The notes: generated from the letters alone by a model not told the origin. Shown: positions 1 through 9,077, numbered from the stretch's first letter. The stretch: DNA of 64,000 nt from Paraburkholderia lacunae (GCF_003353175.1 NZ_QHKS01000019.1:64501-128500); one strand, 5' to 3'. Program-made: numbers and translations.

Positions 1-61
1 AGGGCATGTCGGGCGGTGCATCGACGGTATGGGTCTGGCCGTTGATGTTAAGCGTTGTCAT
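1..61 (-). CDS. (2Fe-2S)-binding oxidoreductase subunit, N-terminus only (IorA-like)
   Basis: Only the first 20 codons are inside the window, reading MTTLNINGQTHTVDAPPDMP. This matches the beta-strand opening of the small 2Fe-2S subunit of aerobic molybdenum hydroxylases (isoquinoline 1-oxidoreductase alpha subunit / xanthine dehydrogenase family). The start is supported by GGAG about 7 nt upstream on the minus strand. The cysteine motifs that would bind the clusters lie outside the window, so the call rests on the N-terminal signature alone. Confidence 0.6.
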   Translation of the reverse strand, partial: MTTLNINGQTHTVDAPPDMP

Positions 62-503
62 GGGCGGCTCCGATTGGCGTTTATTGTTTATCAGTCTGTT
101 TAGACGGGGACGTTGAACCAAAACGCAAAGGCGTGCCGCGTTTATTCGACAAGCCGTACTAATACGCGATGAGGCTGGTGTGCGATTGAAGCGGAAGATC
201 GGTGCAGCGCGAGAGCGCCATAAGGGACGGGGAAATTGTAGCCGCCGCGAAAAAAATTCGCCGCGACGCTGCACGTGTTCGTGCGCGGACAAGCGCCCGG
301 CCCGATTGCGAGGAGAAGCTGAAACGGGATTCAAATCAATGCGTTACCGTCGGCTCGACGATTCGCGCTAACGCAGCGCAGGCGATTGCCGAGTTGTTCC
401 TGATTCATTGCCGAGCGATTTTGTTAGCATGGGTATGGCTTGACCCAATCAGCCGGCTTGATCCGGCCTGACTGTCTGACAGAAGCGCGAAAGGAGCAGC
501 ACG
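62..503. other. Intergenic region, upstream of two divergent genes
   Basis: About 440 bases without a convincing gene. Short reading frames are present on both strands but have no Shine-Dalgarno sequence and no recognisable protein features. It should contain the promoters of the divergent iorA-like gene and the hypothetical gene at 504. I see no clear operator or RNA structure. Confidence 0.5.
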
Positions 504-902
504 ATGAACGACCAGCAAAACATTCAATTCCTCTCGGAGATTCGCCGACCGCTATTGACGCTGCATAAGGCGATTCTCGATCACGAACGCGCCTCGTATG
601 AAAAGGAATTTGGTCCGGTAACGCCCGCGGCATTCCTGCAAGTGCTCATCAACGGTTCGGCGTTTCGCTGGCTGACGCCGCTCTCCACCGTCATCGCCAA
701 CGTCGACGAGATTCTCGACGATAAAGAGGCCGACTCGGCCGACCGGCTCGCCGCAGTCGAAGCGGTCACGGGGCTCTTCTCTCCCAATCAGCCCGACAAT
801 GCCTTTCTGCCGCGTTATCTGCCGCTGTTGCAGGCCGATCCGGCGATCCTGCATCACCACGGCGAGGTCTCGCAACTGCTGCGGGGCACTCAAACGAAGT
901 AG
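504..902 (+). CDS. Conserved hypothetical protein, 132 aa
   Basis: Well-formed gene with AAAGGAGC about 8 nt before the ATG. The product is a soluble, mostly helical acidic protein starting MNDQQNIQFLSEIRRPLL, with no signal peptide, membrane segment or metal motif. I do not recognise a family with known function. It stands alone between two intergenic stretches, so context gives no hint of its role. Codon use is typical of the window, which supports a real gene. Confidence 0.75.
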   Translation: MNDQQNIQFLSEIRRPLLTLHKAILDHERASYEKEFGPVTPAAFLQVLINGSAFRWLTPLSTVIANVDEILDDKEADSADRLAAVEAVTGLFSPNQPDNAFLPRYLPLLQADPAILHHHGEVSQLLRGTQTK

Positions 903-1290
903 CCGGCTGCGCTACTCATCCACTTCGTCGACATGGGCCGAAGACGTCTTCGGCTCCCGAATTCCCTCACCATTGCAGAACGCGCGTTCTGGCCGATAAG
1001 GCGTCGTCCGCTGCAACTCGGAATCGGCCTGCCCAGCGTGATTACCGAGCTTCCCGGCACCGGCCGACACAACAACACCTTCTTTCAAGGCAATTCGTGC
1101 TCGATTCGTAATAGTTCGCCGTACCGGCGCTGCCCGCAAGTCGATCGGCCAGTGCGATGCATGACAATCCCTGGCTTTGCTGAATAAATCAAAGGTGAGG
1201 TTTTGCGGGAGACATACAGCGAATGCGCGACGACGCAAGCCGATCGACACTCTTTATATGAGCCTGTTAAGGTAAGCGGACTTTCTCACG
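903..1290. other. Intergenic region with possible insertion-sequence end
   Basis: About 390 bases with no supported gene. Around 1170-1200 the sequence GGCTTTGCTGAATAAATC resembles the outer end common in IS5-family elements. No transposase fragment, matching inverted end or target duplication is visible, so an IS scar is only a possibility. The hydrolase gene begins directly after. Confidence 0.3.
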
Positions 1291-2121
1291 ATGCTCCCCG
1301 CTATGAAAAACTGGCCGCTCACCGAAAGCTATGCATTCCGTGCTCAAACCGTGCGCTTTCACGTAACCGGCAACGGTCCGCCGTTGGTGCTGATTCATGG
1401 CACACCGTTTTCTTCGTATGTGTGGCATCGCATCGCCCCGTACCTCGCGCAGATTCGCACTGTCTATTACTACGACCTGCTCGGCTATGGCCAATCGCAG
1501 CAGTGCGACGGTCAGGACGTGTCGCTCGGCGTGCAGAATGTTCTGCTGGCGGAATTGCTCGCGCATTGGCAACTGAAGAGTCCAGACGTCATAGCACATG
1601 ACTTCGGCGGTGCGACTTCGTTGCGTGCGCATCTGATCGACGGTTGCGACTATCGCAGCCTTACGCTGATCGATCCGGTCGCCGTCGCGCCGTGGGGTTC
1701 GCCGTTCGTGCGGCACGTGCGCGAGCACGGCGACGCGTTCGCCGGACTGCCGCCTTATATCCACGAAGCGGTGGTGAAAGCGTATGTGCGTGGCGCCGTC
1801 GCACGCGATATTCCAGAACAGGAACTCGCGCCTTACGTGACACCGTGGCTCGGCGAAACCGGACAAGCCGCGTTCTACCGGCAGATCGCGCAAATGGACC
1901 AGCGCTACACCGACCAGGTCGAAGCGCGCTATCCGCAGGTGCGGTGTCCGACGCAAATCCTGTGGGGCGAAGACGACCAATGGATTCCGCTGGAGCGCGG
2001 CCGTCAACTAGCCGGCGCGATACCGGGGGCGCGTTTTCAGGCGGTGCCGAAGGCAGGTCATCTGATGCAGGAAGATGCACCCGAAGCGATTGTCGCGGCG
2101 GCGCTGCGCTGGTTGGATTAA
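1291..2121 (+). CDS. Alpha/beta hydrolase, haloalkane/haloacetate dehalogenase-like
   Basis: A 276-residue alpha/beta-fold hydrolase, full length for the dehalogenase group. Visible are the oxyanion motif HGTP (residues 36-39), an aspartate nucleophile at D104 in AHDFGG, and the likely catalytic histidine H257 in KAGHLMQED. An Asp rather than Ser nucleophile points to C-halogen or epoxide chemistry rather than ester cleavage, but the substrate cannot be read from sequence. An alternative start at 1303 (MKNWPL) is possible, since only a weak AAGG lies ahead of 1291. No signal peptide, so cytoplasmic. It converges with the lipoprotein gene downstream. Confidence 0.8.
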   Translation: MLPAMKNWPLTESYAFRAQTVRFHVTGNGPPLVLIHGTPFSSYVWHRIAPYLAQIRTVYYYDLLGYGQSQQCDGQDVSLGVQNVLLAELLAHWQLKSPDVIAHDFGGATSLRAHLIDGCDYRSLTLIDPVAVAPWGSPFVRHVREHGDAFAGLPPYIHEAVVKAYVRGAVARDIPEQELAPYVTPWLGETGQAAFYRQIAQMDQRYTDQVEARYPQVRCPTQILWGEDDQWIPLERGRQLAGAIPGARFQAVPKAGHLMQEDAPEAIVAAALRWLD

Positions 2122-2172
2122 ATACGCTCGGCCGATCCTCGAGTTCGTTCGGTATCTGATCCGGATGCTCCC

Positions 2173-3168
2173 TCAACCGCGCCCTTGAGGCAAATAGGGC
2201 ATCGGATCGATCGGCTTGCCGTCGCGGCGCAACTCGAAACCCACGGAAACGCGCGAGTTCTTTTCGTCGCCCATCTCGGCGATCTGCTGCCCCTGCACCA
2301 CGATTTCGCCGGTCTTGACCAGCAGCTTGCGGTTATGCGAGTAGGCGGTCAGAAAGTCCTTGTTGTGCTGGACGATGATCAGACTGCCGTAGCCGTTCAG
2401 GCCCGTGCCGGCATACATCACCTTGCCGTCGGCCGCAGCCCGCACCGGATCGCCCGCCTTGCCGCCGATTTCAATGCCACGCGTTTCGCCAGGCTGGAAG
2501 CTCTCGAGGACCTTGCCGCCCGCCGGCCACGCCAGCGAGACGCCTTTCGCGTGCCGCCGGGTCTGCTGCGCGACTTCGCGCGCGTCGGCCGCGCTGGGCG
2601 CGGCTGGCTGAGCGGCTGCCGCCGAGGCCGTGGGCGATGCCGACTGAGCCGCAAGCTGAGCGGCTGCCGCCGAGGCCGTGGGCGATGCCGACTGAGCCGC
2701 AAGCGGCGCAGCCGACGCGGACGCCGCCGCAGCCTTGGCAGCGGCCGCCGCCGCGTTGGCCGCCCGCACGGTTTCCGGCGATGCGACGTGCAGCACCTGC
2801 CCCCTCTTCAGCCGCGAGGACGGCTTCAGGCCGTTCCATGCCTGCAACTGTCCGACACTGCAATTGTTGCGCTGCGCGATGCGCGCCAACGTATCGCCGC
2901 GCTTGACGCGATACACCAGCTGCGACGCCTTCTTGAGCGCCGCGTCGTAATTGGCCTTTGCCTGCGCCGCAGCACCCGCATCGGGCGCCGGCGTCGCCGA
3001 AGCAACGGGTGCATCCGAAGCTGCCGCGCCGGACGCAGCCGCTGCACTGGATGCCGCTTCCGTCTGCGCGCCCTGCTGCCCCACATTCGCACAACCGCTG
3101 ACCGCCAGCGCAACCCATACGCCGGCCAAACCGGCCATCATTGTTCTGTCGAAACGCTTTCCCAACAT
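2173..3168 (-). CDS. LysM/LytM lipoprotein, NlpD-like amidase activator
   Basis: A 331-residue envelope lipoprotein. The lipobox is LAVSGC with acylated C26, followed by a long Ala/Ser/Pro-rich linker, a LysM peptidoglycan-binding domain (about 84-129) and a C-terminal M23/LytM domain (about 212-325). The LytM zinc ligands are degenerate: the usual H-x3-D region reads RGIEIGGKAG and the terminal HxH region reads SVGFEL. Like E. coli NlpD/EnvC it is therefore probably a non-enzymatic activator of cell-division amidases rather than a peptidase. The linker holds a perfect 48-bp duplication. It is not beside rpoS, so it is probably an nlpD paralogue. Confidence 0.85.
   Translation of the reverse strand: MLGKRFDRTMMAGLAGVWVALAVSGCANVGQQGAQTEAASSAAAASGAAASDAPVASATPAPDAGAAAQAKANYDAALKKASQLVYRVKRGDTLARIAQRNNCSVGQLQAWNGLKPSSRLKRGQVLHVASPETVRAANAAAAAAKAAAASASAAPLAAQSASPTASAAAAQLAAQSASPTASAAAAQPAAPSAADAREVAQQTRRHAKGVSLAWPAGGKVLESFQPGETRGIEIGGKAGDPVRAAADGKVMYAGTGLNGYGSLIIVQHNKDFLTAYSHNRKLLVKTGEIVVQGQQIAEMGDEKNSRVSVGFELRRDGKPIDPMPYLPQGRG
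2607..2702. repeat. Perfect 48-bp tandem duplication in the NlpD-like linker
   Basis: Two identical 48-bp units (2607-2654 and 2655-2702) encode a duplicated 16-residue Ala/Ser/Thr segment between LysM and LytM. Identity at every base, including third positions, indicates recent slippage or recombination. Confidence 0.9.
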
Positions 3169-3686
3169 GTTCGACTCCTGCCTTATTCATTGGCGGGCCG
3201 GGGTGCCGGCGTGCCGCAAGCGATGCGCGCGTTCGTACGACGCGCTGCGATCCCCGCGGCACGGCGAGGCCGCCTCGTGCGGCGCCCACCCAGGCCCTAC
3301 CGTTTATTCAAATCCTGCTACCCCTGCGGGGTGCCCTAAAACCGGCGATCTTCAGCGAAAAGGGCCAGATTGCCGATTAAAATCTAAGCGGAATTGTAAA
3401 ATGCATTTTGCAAAAACGCGCCGAGCGGAACACTCTGATACAAATATTTCGGACGGTATTGCAGCGGGCCGCTGCTTGCGGTGTGGCACGCGGCGCGGCT
3501 GGGCGCCGTCGAAATAGCCGGCAACGGCTCCGCCTCGACGACCGGCCGATAACGTTTTCTTTAACGGCAAAGCGCCGCTAAAACTTGAATCGCCGGCCGC
3601 AGGCGAAGGCACGAGCGGACGAAGAGAGCGAGGACGGCGGCGTGCGCCGAATGAGCGGAATTCAGCCAGCGGGGCTAGCGGCGAGG
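3169..3686. other. Intergenic region upstream of the NlpD-like gene
   Basis: About 520 bases between the NlpD-like gene start and the 3' end of the DUF3465-like gene. Short frames occur but none has a ribosome-binding site or protein-like composition. The stretch 3350-3450 is AT-richer than its surroundings and is the likely promoter region for the lipoprotein gene. Nothing else identified. Confidence 0.4.
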
Positions 3687-4103
3687 CTAGCTAGAGTATT
3701 GCCCCTGATAAAGCACATAGCCGACCGGATGATGCGTGAAGTGCAGCACCGGCAGCACGGGATTCTCGTTGTCGGCGGTCGGATAGGCGCTGGCGTCCGG
3801 AATGTATTCGCCTTGCGCCTCGATAGGCTGCCCGGCCTGCAAGCCCGGAATCTCCTGTGCCAGCCCCTCGTTGTCGCCGAAACGCACGGCGACGAATACT
3901 TCCGTGCCCACCAGATTCTGCGTACCGCCTTCGAACTTCACGACCTTGTCGATCTTGATGACGAAGTGCTGGTGATTCGCGCCGTGGTGATTGTCCGGAC
4001 TGGCGAACACCTTCGTGATCGTGCCTTGCACGCAAGCCAGCGGCGCGCCCAGCGAATGGGCGTAACGATGATGAGGAAGGATCTGCGTCGCGCGATTGCT
4101 CAT
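3687..4103 (-). CDS. DUF3465-like hypothetical protein
   Basis: The start at 4103 (MSNRATQILPHHRYAH) is chosen because GGAGACTTC lies just before it; the frame extends upstream but without protein-like sequence. The 138-residue product has no signal peptide or membrane segment. The pattern GTITKVF...HQHFVIKI...GEYIPD...LHFTHHPVGYV resembles the DUF3465 family, in which histidine-rich motifs are conserved in a small beta-rich domain. No function is established for that family to my knowledge. The match is from memory of the motif pattern, not a search. Confidence 0.6.
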   Translation of the reverse strand: MSNRATQILPHHRYAHSLGAPLACVQGTITKVFASPDNHHGANHQHFVIKIDKVVKFEGGTQNLVGTEVFVAVRFGDNEGLAQEIPGLQAGQPIEAQGEYIPDASAYPTADNENPVLPVLHFTHHPVGYVLYQGQYSS

Positions 4104-4283
4104 GAAGTCTCCGGGAAGGGAATCGGGTTTTCCGCGGCGAAACGTGGCACGCCGCTGGACAAGCCGTTCGACATCCTGCCCGGCGTGGAATTCAAGTCCA
4201 ACCTGAACGTCCGCGCCCGGCACCGCGCGTGTGAATTTTCGTCGAGTGGGTCGCGGAGCTCGTCAGCGACTGTGTGCCCGCCG

Positions 4284-5444
4284 CTAGAACTTATGCCGTA
4301 TCGCCGCCCGCACCACGACCTGCCTCGACGTCGATGAAGGCCCCTGGGTGCCGGGCGTAAAGGCTTCGTCGAGTATCGAATACGTCAGGTCGCCGGTCAC
4401 CTGCTGATACTCGCCCTGAATGTACAGGTCGGTGCGCTTGGACAAGTTGTAATCCGCCATCAGGCCGAACGAATGGATTCTCGGCTTCACGCCGCCGCTC
4501 GAGGCGTCGTAGGTTTCCATCGTGTACACATACTGGGCGCCGACGAACAGCATCGGCGAGATCTGATACTTGCCGTTCAACTCGAAGTTCTGGTATTTGA
4601 GCGAGTTCAGCAACACGCCGGGCGGCACCAGCGGGGTCACGCCGAGGTAGCCGTTGCCGGTGGGATCCAGGTAGTGCGAGTTGCTGTACGAGAAGCCCGC
4701 AGTGGCCGGGCCGAAGGTGTAGGTGATGCCGCCGCCGAATACACGCATGCGGGCGGCGATAAAGCTGGCGTCGTTCGCGGTGATCGCACCGTTCGCGCCG
4801 TTGCCGGGGTTGTTGGCATGCAGATACGCGGCGGCCACCAGCAGGCCGCCATAGGCGTACTGGCCGCCGAAGCTGTACGCGCGATTGTTCGCGAAGTTCG
4901 TATCGTTGCTGAAGCTGTAAGTGCCGCCGAACTGGAAGCCGGAAATCTGCGGACTGGTGTACTTGACCGTGTTGTCGAGGCGAAACGTATTGTCGGTGTT
5001 GTCGTTATCGTAGGGGTGCGAGAACAGCGAGCCGGCCCAGCTGCCATTGGCCGTGGTCTGCGCCAGATAGTCGACCACCGAGTCGTACTGCCGGCCGAAC
5101 GTCAATCCGCCGTACTGCTGGGCGCTCAGGCCGACAAAGGCTTGGCGGCCGAACATCCGGCCGCCTTGGCCGAGCCTGCCGGAATTGACGTCGAAACCGT
5201 TTTCCAGCTGGAAGATTGCTTTCAGGCCGCCGCCCAACTCCTCCGAGCCTTTGAGGCCCCAGCGGCTGCCTTGCGCATAGCCGCTCGCCAGTTCGTAGAC
5301 ATGGCCCCGGCCGACATTGTTGGTGTAGTTGATGCCTTCATCGAGGACGCCGTACAAGGTCACGCTGGTCTGCGCGAACCCGGACACGGCAAATAGGGCG
5401 GACACAGCGGCAGAGACAGCCAGCGCGAACACTTGCTTGTTCAT
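4284..5444 (-). CDS. Gram-negative general porin, OmpC-type
   Basis: A 386-residue outer-membrane porin. The start at 5444 (MNKQVFAL) follows AGGGAGATCTTC; the signal peptide ends about residue 24 (GFAQ) and the mature chain opens SVTLYGVLDEGINYT. It shows the 16-strand betaproteobacterial pattern: GSRWGLKGSEELGGGLKAIF, FGRQAFVGLS, GGLTFGRQYDS and a C-terminal RAAIRHKF ending in the phenylalanine needed for assembly. Role: diffusion of small hydrophilic solutes, probably as a trimer. It is a single gene with a long upstream region. Confidence 0.93.
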   Translation of the reverse strand: MNKQVFALAVSAAVSALFAVSGFAQTSVTLYGVLDEGINYTNNVGRGHVYELASGYAQGSRWGLKGSEELGGGLKAIFQLENGFDVNSGRLGQGGRMFGRQAFVGLSAQQYGGLTFGRQYDSVVDYLAQTTANGSWAGSLFSHPYDNDNTDNTFRLDNTVKYTSPQISGFQFGGTYSFSNDTNFANNRAYSFGGQYAYGGLLVAAAYLHANNPGNGANGAITANDASFIAARMRVFGGGITYTFGPATAGFSYSNSHYLDPTGNGYLGVTPLVPPGVLLNSLKYQNFELNGKYQISPMLFVGAQYVYTMETYDASSGGVKPRIHSFGLMADYNLSKRTDLYIQGEYQQVTGDLTYSILDEAFTPGTQGPSSTSRQVVVRAAIRHKF

Positions 5445-5989
5445 GAAGATCTCCCTGCACTCGAGCAACGGGACTCGACCCGACCGCTTTCTTATGACGC
5501 TCTGATTACGCCTTGATCAACCCCGACCTACTTTCAGGAAATCCTCACACGCCGTTAGCTCGCCGTCCATCGGGTGTCGCTGCCTTATCTCAAAACGTTG
5601 CGAAATCTCCACGAGCGCGCAGGGACGGCTGTTACAGCGACACATATTCAGGTAGACGGCAGCGCGCCGACCGGAGTTAAACCCGCCCTCCGACGCGGGA
5701 CATGGGCCGGCGCCGCACAGCTGCAAGCGGCCTTGTCACACGACGAAATACAATTGAAAGTTTTTTGCGGCGCTGCAGCGGAACTCCCCGCATTCAAACG
5801 AGTCATTTTTACTGTCCCTGCAGCCGCGCCACGTGTGCCGGCCTGAAAGCGGCGACACGGATCGCGTATCCGCGGGGCGGCCATCCGCCGTAGCACCCAA
5901 TCCAATTCAAAAGCCTTGTGAGACGCCCGCCGCGCTGTACTAGCGCGCCGTCGCATGGGGCTGCCTGTTGCATGACCTGGCGCCATACA
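5445..5989. other. Long divergent intergenic region (porin / opgC-like)
   Basis: About 545 bases between the porin start and the OpgC-like gene. Long leaders are common for porin genes and this one probably holds its promoter and regulatory sites. Locally AT-richer stretches lie around 5735-5830. Short frames on both strands lack ribosome-binding sites. I could not place a specific operator or sRNA. Confidence 0.4.
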
Positions 5990-7111
5990 ATGCAAAAGTC
6001 GCAATCCCGTCTCATCGAGCTCGATTTTTTTCGCGGGCTGGTTCTACTGATCATCGTCGTCGACCACATCGGCGGCAGCATTCTGTCGCGTGTCACGTTG
6101 CATGCGTACGCGCTATGCGATGCCGCCGAGGTGTTCGTGTTCCTCGGCGGCTTCGCTACCGCGACCGCCTATGCCGCACTGGCTGAACGGCGTACCGAGG
6201 CGATCGCGCGCAGCCGCTTCCTGCGGCGCTCGCTGGAGATCTATCGCGCGTTCCTTGTCACGGCCGGCTTGATGCTGCTGGTCAGCGCGGTGCTCACCGC
6301 GTTCAGCATCGACGGCCCCAATCTCGCCACCACCGATCTCGACGATCTGATCGACTCGCCCGTGGACGCCTTGCGCGACATCCTGCTGTTTCGCCGTCAG
6401 CCGTATCTCGCTTCGGTGCTGCCGATGTACGCGTTCTTCGCCCTGCTGGTGCCGATGATTCTGCCGCTCGCGCGCAGCAAGCCATGGCTATTGCTGGCGG
6501 GCAGCGTCGCGCTGTGGGCCGGCGCCCCGGCAATCGACGCCTATTTGCCGGCCGCGCCGGACATGCATTGGGACTTCAATCCGTTCGCCTGGCAGGTCCT
6601 GTTCGTGCTCGGCGTACTGGCGCGTTGCCAGCCGGTCTATCAGCGGATCAGCGCGCACCGTTTGGGCTGGCTCGTCTGCCTGCTGGCGCTCGCGGTGGTG
6701 GCCGCCGCGGCTTACTACAAGCTCTTCATTGAAAGCGAACCGCTCGACGCCAGCCTCAAGCAAAACCTCTCCTATCTGCGCGCGGTGAATTTCCTCGCGA
6801 TTGCGTGGCTGGTCGCGAACCTGATCGAGCTTGGCTGGGCGAAGAAGCTCGCTCAATGGTTGCCGTGGGTCGGCATGATCGGCCGCAAGGGGTTGCTATG
6901 TTTTATCGCCGGCGCCGTGATTTCGCTGGTCGTCGATTCGGTGCTGTATGCCGCCACCGACGGCTATCTGGATTATCCGTTCGGCCTCGTCGCCGACGCG
7001 TTCGCGGTCGGCGCGTTATTCGCTGTCGCAAAAGCGTCCGAGCCGCTCACGCGCTTCTGCACCCGGCTTTTAAACCGGCTCGCCGCCCTGCGCCTCGGCA
7101 CCTCGCCCTGA
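5990..7111 (+). CDS. OpgC-family integral membrane acyltransferase-like protein
   Basis: Polytopic inner-membrane protein with about ten hydrophobic segments and the family opening RLIELDFFRGLVLLIIVVDH, in which the R/D/R/H residues are typical of OpgC/acyltransferase-3-like proteins. E. coli OpgC succinylates osmoregulated periplasmic glucans; the substrate here is unknown. The start at 5990 (MQKSQSRL) fits the family N-terminus better than the upstream ATGs. Length is 373 residues. Its stop overlaps the first codon of the esterase remnant that follows. Confidence 0.8.
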   Translation: MQKSQSRLIELDFFRGLVLLIIVVDHIGGSILSRVTLHAYALCDAAEVFVFLGGFATATAYAALAERRTEAIARSRFLRRSLEIYRAFLVTAGLMLLVSAVLTAFSIDGPNLATTDLDDLIDSPVDALRDILLFRRQPYLASVLPMYAFFALLVPMILPLARSKPWLLLAGSVALWAGAPAIDAYLPAAPDMHWDFNPFAWQVLFVLGVLARCQPVYQRISAHRLGWLVCLLALAVVAAAAYYKLFIESEPLDASLKQNLSYLRAVNFLAIAWLVANLIELGWAKKLAQWLPWVGMIGRKGLLCFIAGAVISLVVDSVLYAATDGYLDYPFGLVADAFAVGALFAVAKASEPLTRFCTRLLNRLAALRLGTSP

Positions 7112-7346
7112 AGACTGCGCCGCTCGCGCCCGTGATGCCGCAAGGCGCCACGGATTGGTACGTCGATCACAAGGAGAAGATGGAGATGGCTTTCTTCGAC
7201 GATCTGCTGCCCGAGATCGAAGCTCGTTATGCAGCCGCAGCGCAGCGCGGCGGACGGATGATCGGCGGGGCGTCCCCCTCGGGGCACTGCGCTATGCGAT
7301 GACGCAACCCGAGCGCTTTTGCGGCGGAGTCAGGCCTCCGGGCTGA
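7108..7346 (+). pseudogene. Decayed esterase (antigen-85/EstD-like) remnant with frameshift
   Basis: One frame gives VMPQGATDWYVDHKEK...FFDDLLPEIEARY...GGRMIGG, the core of a putative-esterase-family hydrolase. It breaks at the nucleophile elbow, where GLSMGGYGALR is expected. After a GC-rich palindromic stretch (about 7264-7282) the alignment resumes in another frame as GALRYAMTQPERF before a stop at 7346. Only about 80 residues of a roughly 280-residue enzyme remain, with no N-terminal or C-terminal part and no catalytic Ser in a proper G-x-S-x-G context. I infer a dead gene truncated at both ends. A good ribosome-binding site (AAGGAGA, near 7172) survives inside it by chance. Confidence 0.7.
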
Positions 7347-7369
7347 ATGCAAGCACAGCTCGCGTGCAA

Positions 7370-8449
7370 CTATTGCACGAGATCGGTCCACAGCACCATC
7401 AGCACGGTCATGAGCGCGGGCCCGATGAACAGACCCAGCAGCCCGAACGTCTCCGCGCCGCCGAGAATGCCGAACAACACCAGTAGGAACGGCAAACGCG
7501 TCGAGTTGCCGATCAGCACCGGCCGCACGAAATGCTCGGCGATGAACACGACGACAGAACCGAACACAGCAAGCCCGATGGCCGCGGCAACCGAGCCTTG
7601 CGCGAACAGCCACAAGGCCGCGAGGCCAAACGTGATCGGCGCGCAGAATGGCAGCATCGCGGCGATCGCCGTGACGAGTCCGAGCAACGCGGCATGCGGC
7701 AAGCCCGTGACGAAATAAGCGATGCCGAGCAACGCACCCTCGCCGATTCCAACCACGACCAGCCCTGACACCGTGCCGCGCACTGCCGCCGCCATGTGCT
7801 CGACGAGGCGTGCGCCGTCGTCGCCGAAGCCACGCCGCACACCTTTGAGAATCGAGCCGGACAGACGCGGCCCCGCCTGAAAAATCACGAACAGTGCGAC
7901 CAGCATGAACGCGAACACCATCACGCTGTGCGCCACGCGCTCGCCGACATGCCGGCCGAGCGTCATCACCGTCGTGCTGTGCAGGCCTTTCATCGCCGGC
8001 GATTCGCGTAATGGCGCAGCGAGATTGGTCTGCCACCAGGTTGAAATCTGTTGCGCGCCGAATGGCAACCGCTCAATCAAGCCCGGCATCGCAATGCCGT
8101 TGTCCTGCGCGGTTCTGAACCAGTCCGACAGGTCGCGGGCCTCGCGTAACGCTTGCGCGATGCCGACGCCGACCGGCAGCACCACCAGCAAGGCAATCGC
8201 CAGCGTCAATAGCGCGGCGATCAGCGTGGTGCGGCCGGAGAACCAGCGGCTTCCCTCCACCCGGCGCAACAACGGCCACAGAGCGATCGCGATGACGCCC
8301 GCCCAGGCCACGACCGCAATGAAATCCCGCACGACCCACAATGCCAGCAGCACCAGTGCCACGTACAACACGAGCGAAGCCGCTTTCTGCTTTTTCAGGC
8401 AACCGGGTGTCGGCGATTCGGACGAAGCAGCCGGGGGGCGTGAAATCAT
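7370..8449 (-). CDS. AI-2E family (PerM/YdiK-type) transporter
   Basis: A 359-residue membrane protein of the UPF0118/AI-2E exporter family. It has paired N-terminal helices (ASLVLYVALVLLALWVV, VVAWAGVIAIALWPLL), a soluble middle segment, and a C-terminal block of helices with GIGEGALLGIAYFVTGLPHA and PFLLVLFGILGGAETFGLLG, both typical of the family. The start at 8449 (MISRPPA) has GAGG upstream. Members export AI-2 or act as Na+/H+ antiporters or general permeases; the substrate here is undetermined. It stands alone and converges with the esterase remnant. Confidence 0.85.
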   Translation of the reverse strand: MISRPPAASSESPTPGCLKKQKAASLVLYVALVLLALWVVRDFIAVVAWAGVIAIALWPLLRRVEGSRWFSGRTTLIAALLTLAIALLVVLPVGVGIAQALREARDLSDWFRTAQDNGIAMPGLIERLPFGAQQISTWWQTNLAAPLRESPAMKGLHSTTVMTLGRHVGERVAHSVMVFAFMLVALFVIFQAGPRLSGSILKGVRRGFGDDGARLVEHMAAAVRGTVSGLVVVGIGEGALLGIAYFVTGLPHAALLGLVTAIAAMLPFCAPITFGLAALWLFAQGSVAAAIGLAVFGSVVVFIAEHFVRPVLIGNSTRLPFLLVLFGILGGAETFGLLGLFIGPALMTVLMVLWTDLVQ

Positions 8450-8786
8450 GTGACCTCTTGTCGATATGTGCGCGAGCCGACCGGAAACATGCAAACCCGC
8501 TACACTTGCATCGCACGGTCGCTCGACAATTTCGACATCTTAAAGGAAGCGCACCGACGCCCTCTACAGACGGCTCCTCCCGTCGCATTGCGGTCAACAC
8601 TGCGTTGCAAAAATCCGCGCTATCGCAAAATCTGACTCGATCATGCCCGTCAAGCCCCGTGATTTCGGGTATGCACGAATGTCAAGTTTCATTGTTGCTA
8701 ATTGCAGAACAGTGTTTCAACTGCCGCACAATGGCTATCCGACGCGCACGGGACTACATTCGGCACACCACAATACGGAGCCGACC
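8450..8786. other. Intergenic region between AI-2E transporter and DUF3331 gene
   Basis: About 340 bases carrying the divergent promoters of the transporter and the DUF3331 gene. No convincing gene, repeat or hairpin seen. Confidence 0.35.
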
Positions 8787-9077
8787 ATGATGACCATAGA
8801 GTCCATCGCCCTTGACGGTGCCAATGGCGTACGCATCGAGATTCTCGAGCGCTCCGACACGACACTGGTGATCCGTTGGGTCGAGCCAGGGCGCTGCCAC
8901 TACGGTGAGCAGCGGTGGCGCCGGCGGTCCGCGCATACTTCCGGTACCTGCGCTGTGTCGCGGCGGAAAATTCGTCGCGGCGACGCTGTTTTTAAACCGG
9001 CTGAGCGGCCGGCGCCCTCTAATGCTTCCGCAATGATTGCAGCCGAGGTGTTGTGCGCTCTGGCTGATGAGGTTTGA
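8787..9077 (+). CDS. DUF3331 domain protein, 96 aa
   Basis: The start at 8787 (MMTIESIAL) is supported by CGGAG 8-11 nt upstream. The protein shows the DUF3331 pattern known from Burkholderia-group genomes: DTTLVIRWVEPGRCHYGEQ, then WRRR, then GTCAVSRRKIRRGDAVFKP, and a C-terminal NASAMI. The conserved cysteines and basic residues suggest a small metal- or nucleic-acid-binding fold, but no function is known to me. These genes often occur singly, as here. Confidence 0.7.
   Translation: MMTIESIALDGANGVRIEILERSDTTLVIRWVEPGRCHYGEQRWRRRSAHTSGTCAVSRRKIRRGDAVFKPAERPAPSNASAMIAAEVLCALADEV

Noticed and set aside
1165..1205. Intact IS5-family element
   Set aside because: Only an end-like GGCTTTGCTGAATAAATC word; no transposase, second inverted end or target duplication.
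7180..7302. Small independent protein starting near 7180 behind AAGGAGA
   Set aside because: The sequence is the middle of an esterase family core, so a decayed fragment explains it better than a new small gene.
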